Part shown: piece after piece, positions 50,163-60,413 of the stretch
How the letters are laid out: each line of letters starts with the position of its first letter
Position numbering within the stretch: position 1 is the first letter of the stretch
Origin: Pseudomonas sp. NBRC 111124
GTDB taxonomy: Bacteria > Pseudomonadota > Gammaproteobacteria > Pseudomonadales > Pseudomonadaceae
Direction: 5' to 3'
NCBI RefSeq assembly: GCF_001320245.1
Contig: NZ_BCBA01000012.1
Location: 149,731-213,730, forward strand
Length of the DNA: 64,000 bases
Notes under the pieces: model-generated
What the model saw: only the letters and a program-made list of their open reading frames with translations
What the model was told of the DNA's origin: nothing
Database searches by the model: none
Made by a program: the position numbers and the translations under genes

Positions 50163-50702
50163 TCAGAGAACTGCCGACTTGGCGGCACGCAGGATGCGGT
50201 CGGACAACTCGCCCGAGCCCAGGGCACGTGCCAGCGCCAGACCGCCAATCATCAGGGCCAGATCAGCCAAGGCTTTGTCGGCGTCTTCCGGGCGGTCGAC
50301 CATGGCTGCTGTCATCAGCTCGATATGCTCGGCCAGCACCTCCCGAAACGCTTCCGGCAGGCGCTGCATCTCGCCGAGCGAGTTGGGCAGCGGGCAGGCA
50401 TGCACTTCGGCGTCACGGTGCTTGCGCGACAGGTAGAACGCACTCGCCAGGGCCCGACGCCCCTCCCCATCGAGGTTTGGGTCGATTTGGGCGAGCAAGG
50501 CACGCCGTTCGCCCAGCAACTGGCGGAAGGCCTCGAGCATAAGGTCGTCCTTGCTCTCGAAATGCGCATAGAAACCGCCAACGGTCAGGCCAGCCGCGCC
50601 CATTACCTGGCTGACACTCGGCTCGGCTGGGCCGTGCTGGATCAACGCGCTGCGCGCAGCCTCAAGAATACGTTCGCGGGTCTTGCTCTTCTTGTCGCTC
50701 AT
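50163..50702 (-). CDS. TetR family transcriptional regulator
   Basis: A 179-residue regulator started at the ATG at 50702 (MSDKKSKTRERILEAARSA). The helix-turn-helix reads VSQVMGAAGLTVGGFYAHFESKDDLM. The C-terminal ligand domain has no recognised family. It is first in a close-spaced set with the alpha/beta hydrolase. An inverted repeat just upstream is a good candidate for its own operator. Confidence 0.9.
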   Translation of the reverse strand: MSDKKSKTRERILEAARSALIQHGPAEPSVSQVMGAAGLTVGGFYAHFESKDDLMLEAFRQLLGERRALLAQIDPNLDGEGRRALASAFYLSRKHRDAEVHACPLPNSLGEMQRLPEAFREVLAEHIELMTAAMVDRPEDADKALADLALMIGGLALARALGSGELSDRILRAAKSAVL

Positions 50703-50719
50703 TCGCCAGCTCACCGAAC

Positions 50720-50757
50720 AAAATATGATGATCGAAATATTATGCTTATCATATTTT
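50720..50757. promoter_or_regulatory. Inverted-repeat operator candidate upstream of tetR
   Basis: AAAATATGAT and ATCATATTTT form a perfect ten-base inverted repeat separated by 18 bases, centred about 36 bases before the tetR start, in an AT-rich stretch. This is a typical position and form for TetR autoregulation. Confidence 0.6.
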
Positions 50758-50811
50758 TAAGCAAGCAGAATCTCCCACCGCTTGTCGGCGCCAGGATTTT
50801 TGGGAAGAGAG

Positions 50812-50851
50812 AAAAAACAAAAGGCCCATTCAATAAGCGAATGAGCCTTTA
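50812..50851 (-). terminator. Intrinsic terminator of the tRNA-Ala/Glu array
   Basis: On the minus strand, AAGGCTCATTC pairs with GAATGGGCCTT (G-U allowed) and is followed by TTTTGTTTTTT. It lies after the last tRNA-Glu gene. A second small hairpin (CCCGC/GCGGG, 50855-50869) precedes it. Confidence 0.85.
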
Positions 50852-50876
50852 AAGTCCCGCAAAACGCGGGTAAAAG

Positions 50877-50952
50877 TGGCGTCCCCTAGGGGACTCGAAC
50901 CCCTGTTACCGCCGTGAAAGGGCGGTGTCCTAGGCCACTAGACGAAGGGGAC
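50877..50952 (-). tRNA. tRNA-Glu (UUC), copy 1
   Basis: A 76-base cloverleaf: acceptor GTCCCCT/AGGGGAC, anticodon loop CTTTCAC giving UUC, T-loop GGTTCGAGTCC, encoded CCA. It is last in the array in transcription order. Confidence 0.97.
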
Positions 50953-50994
50953 GTAACCTTCGCGAAGATTCGATGAATCGAACCCTGGCAGAAT

Positions 50995-51070
50995 TGGTGG
51001 AGCTAAGCGGGATCGAACCGCTGACCTCCTGCATGCCATGCAGGCGCTCTCCCAGCTGAGCTATAGCCCC
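50995..51070 (-). tRNA. tRNA-Ala (GGC), copy 1
   Basis: A 76-base cloverleaf: acceptor GGGGCTA/TAGCTCC, anticodon loop ATGGCAT giving GGC, T-loop GGTTCGATCCC, encoded CCA. Its spacer to tRNA-Glu copy 1 is 42 bases. Confidence 0.97.
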
Positions 51071-51075
51071 GAAAC

Positions 51076-51106
51076 AAAAGACTCATTCAATAAGCGAACG
51101 AGCCTT
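51076..51106 (-). other. Internal terminator-like hairpin in the tRNA array
   Basis: A partial copy of the terminator that follows tRNA-Glu copy 1: AAGGCTCGTTC with GAATGAGTCTT (two G-U wobbles), followed by TTTTG. It lies between tRNA-Glu copy 2 and tRNA-Ala copy 1, so it may reduce read-through to the last pair. Confidence 0.6.
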
Positions 51107-51134
51107 TTTAAGTCCCGCAAAACGCGGGTAAAAG

Positions 51135-51210
51135 TGGCGTCCCCTAGGGGACTCGAACCCCTGTTACCGCCGTGAAAGGGCGGTGTCCTAGGCCACTAGA
51201 CGAAGGGGAC
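51135..51210 (-). tRNA. tRNA-Glu (UUC), copy 2
   Basis: Identical to copy 1. The 50 bases that follow it in transcription order are a near-copy of the sequence after copy 1, including the small CCCGC/GCGGG hairpin, showing duplication of a whole Ala-Glu-tail unit. Confidence 0.97.
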
Positions 51211-51252
51211 GTAACCTTCGTGCCGATCCGTTTACACGAACCGCGGCAAAAT

Positions 51253-51328
51253 TGGTGGAGCTAAGCGGGATCGAACCGCTGACCTCCTGCATGCCATGCA
51301 GGCGCTCTCCCAGCTGAGCTATAGCCCC
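51253..51328 (-). tRNA. tRNA-Ala (GGC), copy 2
   Basis: Identical to copy 1, anticodon GGC, encoded CCA. The spacer to tRNA-Glu copy 2 is also 42 bases and begins with the same GTAACCTTCG as the first pair's spacer. Confidence 0.97.
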
Positions 51329-51381
51329 GGATTTCTAGCCTCTCGGCCCAGCGACATCCTGAAACATCGCTTGTGTAAAAC

Positions 51382-51457
51382 TGGCGTCCCCTAGGGGACT
51401 CGAACCCCTGTTACCGCCGTGAAAGGGCGGTGTCCTAGGCCACTAGACGAAGGGGAC
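51382..51457 (-). tRNA. tRNA-Glu (UUC), copy 3
   Basis: Identical to copies 1 and 2. The spacer to its tRNA-Ala partner is longer (72 bases) and different from the other two. Confidence 0.97.
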
Positions 51458-51529
51458 GAACCTTCTCACCTTCAAGACCCGGTTGCTGGACCCGATCTTG
51501 CTCGACAGCCTCGGCTGCCAAGCGGAATT

Positions 51530-51605
51530 TGGTGGAGCTAAGCGGGATCGAACCGCTGACCTCCTGCATGCCATGCAGGCGCTCTCCCAGCTGAGCTATA
51601 GCCCC
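51530..51605 (-). tRNA. tRNA-Ala (GGC), copy 3
   Basis: First in transcription order, 76 bases, anticodon GGC, encoded CCA. Its 5' end is about 70 bases downstream of the predicted start of transcription. Confidence 0.97.
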
Positions 51606-51680
51606 ACAATGTCGCTTTGAACAGAAGCGCTGCCTGGGTGGCTGGCGTTTCGTTTTCGTTCATCGCTGTGGACGGGGCGC

Positions 51681-51709
51681 ATATTAAGATCGGATTGCAG
51701 GGCTGTCAA
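51681..51709 (-). promoter_or_regulatory. Consensus sigma-70 promoter of the tRNA-Ala/Glu array
   Basis: On the minus strand, TTGACA (51704-51709) and TAATAT (51681-51686) are separated by exactly 17 bases. The discriminator GCGCCCC is GC-rich, as in promoters under stringent control. It shows the array is not dependent on gltX read-through. Confidence 0.88.
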
Positions 51710-51791
51710 ACTAAATTTTGAAAATACTCAAAATTTTTTTCACAGATAACAATCACTTACCGCCCTGCCCTGCTGTCGCGAGGGTATTCGG

Positions 51792-51822
51792 TCCTGCAGG
51801 AGCAGACAAAGCCGCTCCTGCA
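51792..51822. repeat. REP-like hairpin after gltX
   Basis: TGCAGGAGC and GCTCCTGCA form a nine-pair stem with a ten-base loop, 18 bases beyond the gltX stop. It resembles a degenerate REP half and may end the gltX transcript. Confidence 0.55.
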
Positions 51823-51839
51823 CGTGACAGGGGGAAGCC

Positions 51840-53321
51840 TCAGGCGATGTTGGCCAGCAGCTTTTCCCATTCCTTGTTTTCTTTTTTCGACACACCGCCG
51901 AGCAGGTCCAGGGCTTGACGCAGACGGTAGCGGGTCAGGTCGGGGCCGAGGATTTCCATGGCATCGAGCACCGATACCGAGCTGGCTTGGCCGGTAATGG
52001 CGGCGAACATCAGTGGCATGGCGTCACGCAGCTTCAGCTCCAGCGATTCGACCACGGCCTGGATGCAGCCGGTGATGCGCTCTTTCTCCCACTGACGCAG
52101 GCTTTCCAGTTTCCACAGGATCAGCTGCATCACTTGGCGCACCTGGTCGGCGGACAGCTTCTTGCTTTCGAATAGCTTGGCGTCGAGCTTGAGCGCGCCC
52201 TCGAAGAAGAAGCCACCCAGTGGGGCGACCTGGCTGAAGGTCTCGACCCGGCCCTGCACGTGAGGGGCGATCTTCATCATGTAGTCGCTGTTGAACGCCC
52301 ACTTCTGTACACGCGCAGCGAATTCTTCCACCGGCAGTTCGCGCAGCCACTGGCCGTTGAGCCAGGACAGCTTCTCGATGTCGAAGATCGGGCCACCCAG
52401 GGAGATACGCGACAGGTCGAAGTGCTCGACCATCTCGGCCAGGGAGAACTTCTCGCGCTCGTCCGGCATCGACCAGCCCATGCGGCCGAGGTAGTTGAGC
52501 ATGGCCTCGGGCATGAAGCCCATGCGCTCGTAGAAGGTCACCGATGTCGGGTTCTTGCGCTTGGACAGCTTGGACTTATCCGGGTTGCGCAGCAGCGGCA
52601 TGTAGCACAGCTTCGGCTGTTCCCAGCCGAAATACTCGTACAGCTTGATCAGCTTCGGCGCCGATGGTAGCCACTCTTCGCCACGCAGCACGTGGGTGAT
52701 GCCCATCAGGTGGTCATCGACCACGTTGGCCAGGAAGTAGGTCGGCAGGCCGTCGTTTTTCATCAGCACCTGCATGTCCATGCGATCCCAAGGAATCTCG
52801 ACATCGCCACGGAGCATGTCCGGGACCACACAGATGCCTTCGCTCGGCACCTTCATGCGGATCACGTGTGGCTCGCCGGCGGCCAGGCGGCGCTGCACTT
52901 CTTCGGCGCTCAGCAGCAGTGCACGGCCATCGTAGCGCGGGGTTTCACCACGGGCCATCTGCTCGGCGCGCATCTGCTCCAGCTCTTCGGCGGTGCAGAA
53001 GCAGTAAAACGCGTGGCCGGCATCGACCAGCTGCTTGGCGTACCTGGCGTAGATCTCGCCACGCTCGCTCTGCCGGTAAGGGCCGTGCGGGCCACCGACA
53101 TCCGGGCCTTCGTTCCATTCGATGCCCAACCAGCGCAGGGCGTCGAAGATCTGCTGTTCCGACTCGCGCGTGGAGCGCAGCTGGTCGGTGTCTTCGATAC
53201 GCAGGATGAACTCACCGCCGTGCTGCTTGGCAAAGCAGTAGTTGAACAGGGCGATGTAGGCGGTGCCAACATGGGGGTCGCCAGTGGGCGATGGCGCGAT
53301 ACGCGTGCGAACGGTGGTCAT
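51840..53321 (-). CDS. gltX: Glutamyl-tRNA synthetase
   Basis: A 493-residue class I synthetase. The HIGH-type motif is [17 protein letters not shown] and the KMSKS-type motif is [26 protein letters not shown] is also typical. ATG at 53321 gives the normal [14 protein letters not shown] start. It charges tRNA-Glu, three copies of whose gene lie just downstream on the same strand. Confidence 0.97.
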   Translation of the reverse strand: MTTVRTRIAPSPTGDPHVGTAYIALFNYCFAKQHGGEFILRIEDTDQLRSTRESEQQIFDALRWLGIEWNEGPDVGGPHGPYRQSERGEIYARYAKQLVDAGHAFYCFCTAEELEQMRAEQMARGETPRYDGRALLLSAEEVQRRLAAGEPHVIRMKVPSEGICVVPDMLRGDVEIPWDRMDMQVLMKNDGLPTYFLANVVDDHLMGITHVLRGEEWLPSAPKLIKLYEYFGWEQPKLCYMPLLRNPDKSKLSKRKNPTSVTFYERMGFMPEAMLNYLGRMGWSMPDEREKFSLAEMVEHFDLSRISLGGPIFDIEKLSWLNGQWLRELPVEEFAARVQKWAFNSDYMMKIAPHVQGRVETFSQVAPLGGFFFEGALKLDAKLFESKKLSADQVRQVMQLILWKLESLRQWEKERITGCIQAVVESLELKLRDAMPLMFAAITGQASSVSVLDAMEILGPDLTRYRLRQALDLLGGVSKKENKEWEKLLANIA

Positions 53322-53463
53322 GAGAGTCTCGAACGAAAGATGAAACAAAGGCGGGATGTTAGCAGGGAGCAGGCACCGGGCTCCAGCAATGGCGCGAACG
53401 CCACTTGTCGACTGGCCATCTGCCGCTGTTAAATTTGATTACATTTCTGGAACGATAGTCCTC

Positions 53464-54519
53464 ATGCCTGCCCAACTCAAACGCCGCCTGGCGATCTTCT
53501 TCACCCTGGTGGCCATCATCGCCCTCGCCTTTCTGGCCGAGTGGTATTTCAAAGGTCGCTTCTACGAGAGCACCGACAACGCCTACGTGCAGGGCGAAAT
53601 CACTCGTATCTCCAGCCAGCTCGGCGCACGCATCGAAGCGGTGCGGGTCGACGACAACCAGCACGTCAACAAGGGTGACGTGCTGGTACGTCTGGAGGCC
53701 GCCGACTTCGAGCTGGCCATCGAGCGCGCCCGCGCCGCCCTGGCCACCCGCGAAGCCGAATATGCCCAGGCGCAGAGCCGCCTGACCCAACAAGGCAGCC
53801 TGATCGCCGCCGGCCAAGCGCAGGTGGCCGCCAACCAGGCCACCTACGACCGCTCGCGCCTGGACCTTGGCCGCGCCGAAAAACTGCGCAAGCCTGGCTA
53901 CGTTTCCGAGGAACGGGTTACAACCCTGTCGGCGGACAGCCATGTGGCCGGCTCCCAGGTCGACAAGGCCCGCGCCGACTTGCAAAGCCAGCGGCAGCAG
54001 GTCACGGCCCTGAATGCCGACCTCAAGCGCCTTGACGCGCAAATCGCCAATGCCCGTGCCGACCTGGCCCAGGCCGAACTGAACCTGACCCGCTGCGAGA
54101 TCCGTGCGCCGCTTAGCGGCACCATTGGCCAGCGCAATGCCCGCAATGGCCAGGTGGTGCAGGCCGGCGCCTATCTGTTGTCGATCGTGCCCGATGAAAA
54201 CATCTGGGTGCAGGCCAACTTCAAGGAAACCCAGATTGGCAAGATGCAGCCAGGCCAGCGCGCCGAGCTACTGTTCGACAGCTACCCCGACACCCCGATC
54301 GAGGGCCGCGTCGAAAGCCTGTTCGCCGCTTCCGGGGCGCAGTTCAGCCTGCTGCCGCCAGACAACGCCACCGGCAACTTCACCAAGGTGGTACAGCGCA
54401 TTCCGGTCAAGCTGACCTTCGCCGCCGACAACCCGCTGCATGGGCGCATTCGCCCCGGCATGTCGGTTACCGCCACCGTCGACCTGCGCCGTGAAGACGA
54501 AGGCCACGATGGCCGGTGA
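53464..54519 (+). CDS. Membrane fusion protein, HlyD/EmrA family
   Basis: A 351-residue periplasmic adaptor with one N-terminal membrane helix (LAIFFTLVAIIALAFLAEWYF), a biotinyl-lipoyl-like domain (YVQGEITRISSQLGARIEAV), a coiled-coil hairpin (about 90-210) and a beta-barrel (IRAPLSGTIGQRNARNGQVV; IVPDENIWVQANFKETQIG). It works with the MFS transporter whose gene overlaps its last 11 bases, and probably an outer-membrane channel encoded elsewhere. Confidence 0.92.
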   Translation: MPAQLKRRLAIFFTLVAIIALAFLAEWYFKGRFYESTDNAYVQGEITRISSQLGARIEAVRVDDNQHVNKGDVLVRLEAADFELAIERARAALATREAEYAQAQSRLTQQGSLIAAGQAQVAANQATYDRSRLDLGRAEKLRKPGYVSEERVTTLSADSHVAGSQVDKARADLQSQRQQVTALNADLKRLDAQIANARADLAQAELNLTRCEIRAPLSGTIGQRNARNGQVVQAGAYLLSIVPDENIWVQANFKETQIGKMQPGQRAELLFDSYPDTPIEGRVESLFAASGAQFSLLPPDNATGNFTKVVQRIPVKLTFAADNPLHGRIRPGMSVTATVDLRREDEGHDGR

Positions 54520-56059
54520 TCAACTGCTGCGCCCAACTGCGGAGCCAACCCGGCGCGACTGGATCGCGGTGATGAGCGTGATGCTGGGTGCCTTCATGGC
54601 AGTGCTGGACATCCAGATCACCAACTCCTCGCTCAAGGACATCCAGGGCGCGCTGTCGGCGACCCTGGAGGAAGGTTCGTGGATTTCCACTTCATACCTG
54701 GTGGCGGAGATCATCATGATTCCGCTGACCGCCTGGCTGGTGCAGCTGCTCTCGGCGCGGCGCCTGGCGGTTTGGGTGTCAGGCGGTTTCCTGTTGTCCT
54801 CGCTGCTGTGCTCGATGGCCTGGAACCTCGAGAGCATGATCCTGTTCCGCGCCCTGCAGGGTTTCACTGGCGGCGCGCTGATCCCGCTGGCATTTACCCT
54901 GACCCTGATCAAGCTGCCTGAGCACCACCGCGCCAAAGGCATGGCAATGTTCGCCATGACCGCCACGTTCGCCCCATCGATCGGCCCGACCCTGGGTGGC
55001 TGGCTGACCGAAAACTGGGGCTGGGAATACATCTTTTACATCAACATCCCGCCCGGGCTCGTGATGATCGCCGGCCTGCTCTACGGCCTGGAGAAGAAGG
55101 AGGCGCACTGGGAGCTGCTGAAAAGCACCGACTACGCCGGCATCGTCACCCTCGGCGTGGGCCTGGGATGCCTGCAGGTGTTTCTGGAAGAGGGCCACCG
55201 CAAGGACTGGCTGGAATCCAACCTGATCGTCGGTCTGGCGACTGTCGCCCTGATCAGCCTGATCACCTTCGTCATCCTCCAGTTGTCCAAGCCCCACCCA
55301 CTGATCAATCTGCGCATCCTCGGCAACCGCAATTTCGGCCTGTCGAGCATTGCCAGCCTGGGCATGGGCGTAGGGCTTTATGGCTCGATCTACCTGCTGC
55401 CGCTGTATTTGGCGCAGATCCAGGGCTACAACGCCCTGCAGATCGGCGAGGTGATCATGTGGATGGGCGTCCCGCAGCTGTTTCTGATTCCGCTGGTGCC
55501 ACAGCTGATGAAGGTGGTGTCGCCCAAATTGCTGTGCGCCATCGGCTTCTGCCTGTTCGGTGTCGCCAGTTTTGGTTCGGGGGTCCTGAACCCGGACTTT
55601 GCCGGGCCGCAATTCAACCATATCCAGATCATCCGCGCCCTTGGCCAACCGATGATCATGGTGACCATTTCACTGATCGCCACGGCGTATATCCAGCCGC
55701 AGGATGCCGGGTCTGCATCGAGCCTGTTCAATATCCTGCGTAACCTAGGCGGCGCGATCGGCATTGCCTTGCTGGCGACCTTGCTGGATGCGCGAACCAA
55801 GGTGTATTTCGACTATCTGCGCGAATCGGTGGTGCCGAGCAACCCGCAGGTGGCGGAGCGGCTGGCGCAGTTGGCGGAGCGGTTGGGCAATGACAATGCG
55901 GCACTGGGCAAGTTGAGCGAGATTGCCCACCAGCAGGCGCTGATCATGGCCTACAACGATGCCTTCCACTTTGTGGGTATTGGGCTGGCGGTGAGCATGG
56001 TGGCGGTGCTGTTGACCCGGAAGCTGCCGGAGGGGTTGAAAGCTGGGGAAGCTCATTAA
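54509..56059 (+). CDS. MFS drug transporter, DHA2 family (EmrB/QacA type)
   Basis: A 516-residue proton-driven exporter with 14 membrane segments. MSVMLGAFMAVLDIQITNSSL contains the DHA2 motif (LDxTIVNVAL-like, here LDIQITNSSL), and GFTGGALIPLAFTLTLIKLPEHHRAKGMAMF and APSIGPTLGGWLTENWGWEYIFYINIP are the motif A and C regions. It forms a tripartite pump with the overlapping membrane fusion protein. Substrate unknown; no regulator is adjacent. Confidence 0.92.
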   Translation: MAGDQLLRPTAEPTRRDWIAVMSVMLGAFMAVLDIQITNSSLKDIQGALSATLEEGSWISTSYLVAEIIMIPLTAWLVQLLSARRLAVWVSGGFLLSSLLCSMAWNLESMILFRALQGFTGGALIPLAFTLTLIKLPEHHRAKGMAMFAMTATFAPSIGPTLGGWLTENWGWEYIFYINIPPGLVMIAGLLYGLEKKEAHWELLKSTDYAGIVTLGVGLGCLQVFLEEGHRKDWLESNLIVGLATVALISLITFVILQLSKPHPLINLRILGNRNFGLSSIASLGMGVGLYGSIYLLPLYLAQIQGYNALQIGEVIMWMGVPQLFLIPLVPQLMKVVSPKLLCAIGFCLFGVASFGSGVLNPDFAGPQFNHIQIIRALGQPMIMVTISLIATAYIQPQDAGSASSLFNILRNLGGAIGIALLATLLDARTKVYFDYLRESVVPSNPQVAERLAQLAERLGNDNAALGKLSEIAHQQALIMAYNDAFHFVGIGLAVSMVAVLLTRKLPEGLKAGEAH

Positions 56060-56067
56060 CCTGTACT

Positions 56068-56163
56068 GGCCTCTTCGCGGGTCAAGCCCGCTCCTACAGG
56101 TGCTTCACAGCTCTCAAAAGTTGTGGCGTCTCTGTAGGAGCGGGCTTGACCCGCGAAAAGGCC
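56068..56163. repeat. REP pair between convergent mfs and uvrB genes
   Basis: GGCCTCTTCGCGGGTCAAGC and its reverse complement near 56140-56163, separated by about 50 bases. It fills nearly all of the space between the two stop codons. Confidence 0.92.
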
Positions 56164-56181
56164 AGCACAGGTAATGGATTT

Positions 56182-58197
<2,016 letters not shown>

Positions 58198-58222
58198 GAC
58201 GGACCTCGCGGTAACGCAGCAA

Positions 58223-58238
58223 CTGTAAATTTAGCCAG
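58223..58238. promoter_or_regulatory. LexA (SOS) box candidate upstream of uvrB
   Basis: CTGTAAATTTAGCCAG has the CTG-N10-CAG form of a LexA site with one good half (CTGTA) and one weaker half. It overlaps the probable uvrB promoter (minus-strand GGGTATAGACT just upstream of it), a position where LexA would block transcription. Confidence 0.55.
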
Positions 58239-58484
58239 TAGTCTATACCCAAATGCGCCCGCCAGGGGCCGGATTCAAGGCCAAGCTGTGAGTGCGCATT
58301 ACGGTGGACCGGGCATTTCGACCAATGGTCGAAAAATATTTGCGCAAATCGCCGGAAAACCTGCGCCCGACTGTCGCAGTGACCGGTCGGTATCACTATA
58401 CTGACTCCCCGTTTGTGCACCGCTTCAGTGCATTCGGCTGGAGCGTGTACGCCCTATCACTCTCCAATCAGAGCCGAAGTAACA

Positions 58485-59681
58485 ATGAGCCTGTTTTCCG
58501 CTGTCGAGCTGGCACCCCGCGACCCTATCCTGGGCCTCAACGAAGCATTCAACGCCGACCCACGTACCGACAAGGTCAACCTGGGCGTAGGCGTCTACTG
58601 CAATGAGGAAGGCCGCATTCCGCTGCTGCGCGCCGTGATTGAAGCCGAGACCCAGCGTGCTGCCCAGCATGCCTCGCGCGGCTACCTGCCGATCGATGGT
58701 ATCGCCACCTACGACCAGGCCGTGCAGAAGCTGCTGTTCGGTGCCGAGTCGCCGCTGCTGGCCGCTGGCCGCGTGGTCACCGTGCAGGCCGTTGGCGGCA
58801 CTGGCGCTCTGAAAATCGGTGCCGACTTCCTCAAGCGCATTTCGCCGAACGCGGTCGTAGCCATCAGCGACCCGAGCTGGGAAAACCACCGTGCGCTGTT
58901 TGAAAGCGCTGGCTTCCCGGTACAGAACTACCGTTACTACGACGCGCCGAGCAACGACGTCAACCGTGCCGGCATGCTCGAAGACCTCAACGCCCTGCCG
59001 TCCGGCTCGGTCGTTGTGCTGCACGCCTGCTGCCACAACCCGACCGGCGTCGACCTGACCCTGGACGACTGGAAGAACGTGCTGGAAGTGGTCAAGGCCA
59101 AGGGCCACGTACCGTTCCTCGACATGGCCTACCAGGGCTTCGGTGACGGTATCGCTGAAGACGCCTTCGCTGTGCGCCTGTTCGCCGAGTCAGGCCTGGA
59201 ATTCTTCGTTTCCAGCTCGTTCTCCAAGTCGTTCTCGCTGTACGGCGAGCGCGTCGGCGCGCTGTCGATCGTCACCGCCTCGAAAGACGAAAGCACCCGC
59301 GTGCTGTCGCAGGTCAAGCGCGTGATTCGCACCACCTACTCCAACCCGCCAACCCACGGCGCGACCATCGTCGCTACCGTGCTGAACAGCGCCGAGCTGC
59401 GCCAGATGTGGGAAGCCGAACTGAGCGAAATGCGCGAGCGCATCCACGGCATGCGCAAGCAGATGGTCTCGCTGCTGGCCGAGTACGGCGCCAATCGCGA
59501 CTTCAGCTTCGTTGGCCGCCAGGTGGGCATGTTCTCCTACTCGGGCCTGACCGTTGAGCAGGTTGCCCGCCTGAAGAACGACTTTGGCATCTACGCCCTG
59601 GACACCGGCCGCATCGCCGTCGCGGCGCTGAATCAGAGCAACATTCACGTGGTCACCAAGGCCATCGTTGAAGTGCTGTAA
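58485..59681 (+). CDS. Aromatic amino acid aminotransferase
   Basis: A 398-residue class I aminotransferase of the AspC/TyrB type. MSLFSAVELAPRDPILGLNE at the start; the PLP-lysine motif is SSSFSKSFSLYGERVGAL; HACCHNPTGVDLTLDDW and the C-terminal GRIAVAALNQSNI are typical. It would interconvert aromatic (or dicarboxylic) amino acids and keto acids; TyrB-type specificity is the usual annotation here. Divergent from uvrB across 287 bases that contain the LexA box and no other gene. Confidence 0.92.
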   Translation: MSLFSAVELAPRDPILGLNEAFNADPRTDKVNLGVGVYCNEEGRIPLLRAVIEAETQRAAQHASRGYLPIDGIATYDQAVQKLLFGAESPLLAAGRVVTVQAVGGTGALKIGADFLKRISPNAVVAISDPSWENHRALFESAGFPVQNYRYYDAPSNDVNRAGMLEDLNALPSGSVVVLHACCHNPTGVDLTLDDWKNVLEVVKAKGHVPFLDMAYQGFGDGIAEDAFAVRLFAESGLEFFVSSSFSKSFSLYGERVGALSIVTASKDESTRVLSQVKRVIRTTYSNPPTHGATIVATVLNSAELRQMWEAELSEMRERIHGMRKQMVSLLAEYGANRDFSFVGRQVGMFSYSGLTVEQVARLKNDFGIYALDTGRIAVAALNQSNIHVVTKAIVEVL

Positions 59682-59705
59682 CTGATTGATTTGTCAGGAG
59701 GTCGC

Positions 59706-59733
59706 TTGACTTCCTCCTGGCAATCGGTAAGAT
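59706..59733 (+). promoter_or_regulatory. Promoter of tRNA-Asn
   Basis: -35 TTGACT (59706-59711) and -10 TAAGAT (59728-59733) with a 16-base spacer, then ACGCGC and the tRNA about ten bases downstream. The discriminator is GC-rich. Confidence 0.7.
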
Positions 59734-59743
59734 ACGCGCAGAT

Positions 59744-59819
59744 TCCGCGATAGCTCAGTCGGTAGAGCAAATGACTGTTAATCATTGGGTCCCTGGTTCG
59801 AGTCCAGGTCGCGGAGCCA
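59744..59819 (+). tRNA. tRNA-Asn (GUU)
   Basis: A 76-base cloverleaf: acceptor TCCGCGA/TCGCGGA, anticodon loop CTGTTAA giving GUU, T-loop GGTTCGAGTCC, encoded CCA. It has its own promoter and an intrinsic terminator. Confidence 0.97.
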
Positions 59820-59829
59820 AATACTGAGA

Positions 59830-59864
59830 AAGCCCCCGTATGCGCAAGCATCGGGGGCTTTTTC
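59830..59864 (+). terminator. Intrinsic terminator of tRNA-Asn
   Basis: AGCCCCCG and CGGGGGCT form a stem followed by TTTTT, beginning 12 bases after the tRNA 3' end. Confidence 0.92.
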
Positions 59865-59896
59865 GTTGTCTGGCGGATGATTTTCAGCCCTATCCC

Positions 59897-60313
59897 TCAC
59901 TTGCCAAGTGGCTCAGTCACCGGCTTGCCTTCATCCACCAGACTCCACACCAGCAATTTGGCAGGCCGGGTCTTGCTCGCATTGCGCGAAACGCTGTGCA
60001 CGGTGCCGGGCGCTTCGTACCAGTACTCACCGGCCTTGTAAGTTTTTTCCTGTTCGTCGTTGAGCTTCGATACCACTGCCCCTTCCAGCACATAGGCCAT
60101 GACCGCACCCGGATGCTGGTGGCCAGGCGACGCTTGCCCGGGAGCATAGCTGACCGTAAGCATGACGGCGTTCTTGCCTGGGGCGTTCGAGGGCTGTTGT
60201 TGCTGCAGGACTTTTACCTGGTCAGCGGCATCGCCGTGAGCCCAGGCAGTGGCCTGGCCACCTAGCAATCCAGCAGCAATGAGCAAGGCATACGAAAAGT
60301 TGGCAGATTTCAC
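59897..60313 (-). CDS. Exported cupin-domain protein
   Basis: A 138-residue protein started at GTG 60313, which has AGGAGAAG seven bases upstream. A signal peptide (SYALLIAAGLLGGQATAWA) is followed by a single cupin fold: GHQHPGAVMAYVLEG supplies the HxH and Glu metal ligands and PGTVHSVSRN the last His. It is probably periplasmic and metal-binding. No substrate is known. The frame extends much further upstream, but that part crosses the intergenic region. Confidence 0.82.
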   Translation of the reverse strand: MKSANFSYALLIAAGLLGGQATAWAHGDAADQVKVLQQQQPSNAPGKNAVMLTVSYAPGQASPGHQHPGAVMAYVLEGAVVSKLNDEQEKTYKAGEYWYEAPGTVHSVSRNASKTRPAKLLVWSLVDEGKPVTEPLGK

Positions 60314-60413
60314 GGAGCTTCTCCTGGTTGGCAAGTGCCTGCAGGTTAGGCCCGGTGACGCTGCGCGCAAACGGCCAATCAGGAGGAAAAGCAGGAGGCC
60401 AGACGTGACGCGC

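Noticed and set aside
51711..51736. AT-rich palindrome (AAATTTTGA/TCAAAATTT) as a terminator of gltX
   Set aside because: For the minus strand, on which gltX lies, there is no U-run after the stem; it is also beyond the REP-like hairpin. It may instead act as an upstream element of the tRNA promoter next to it.
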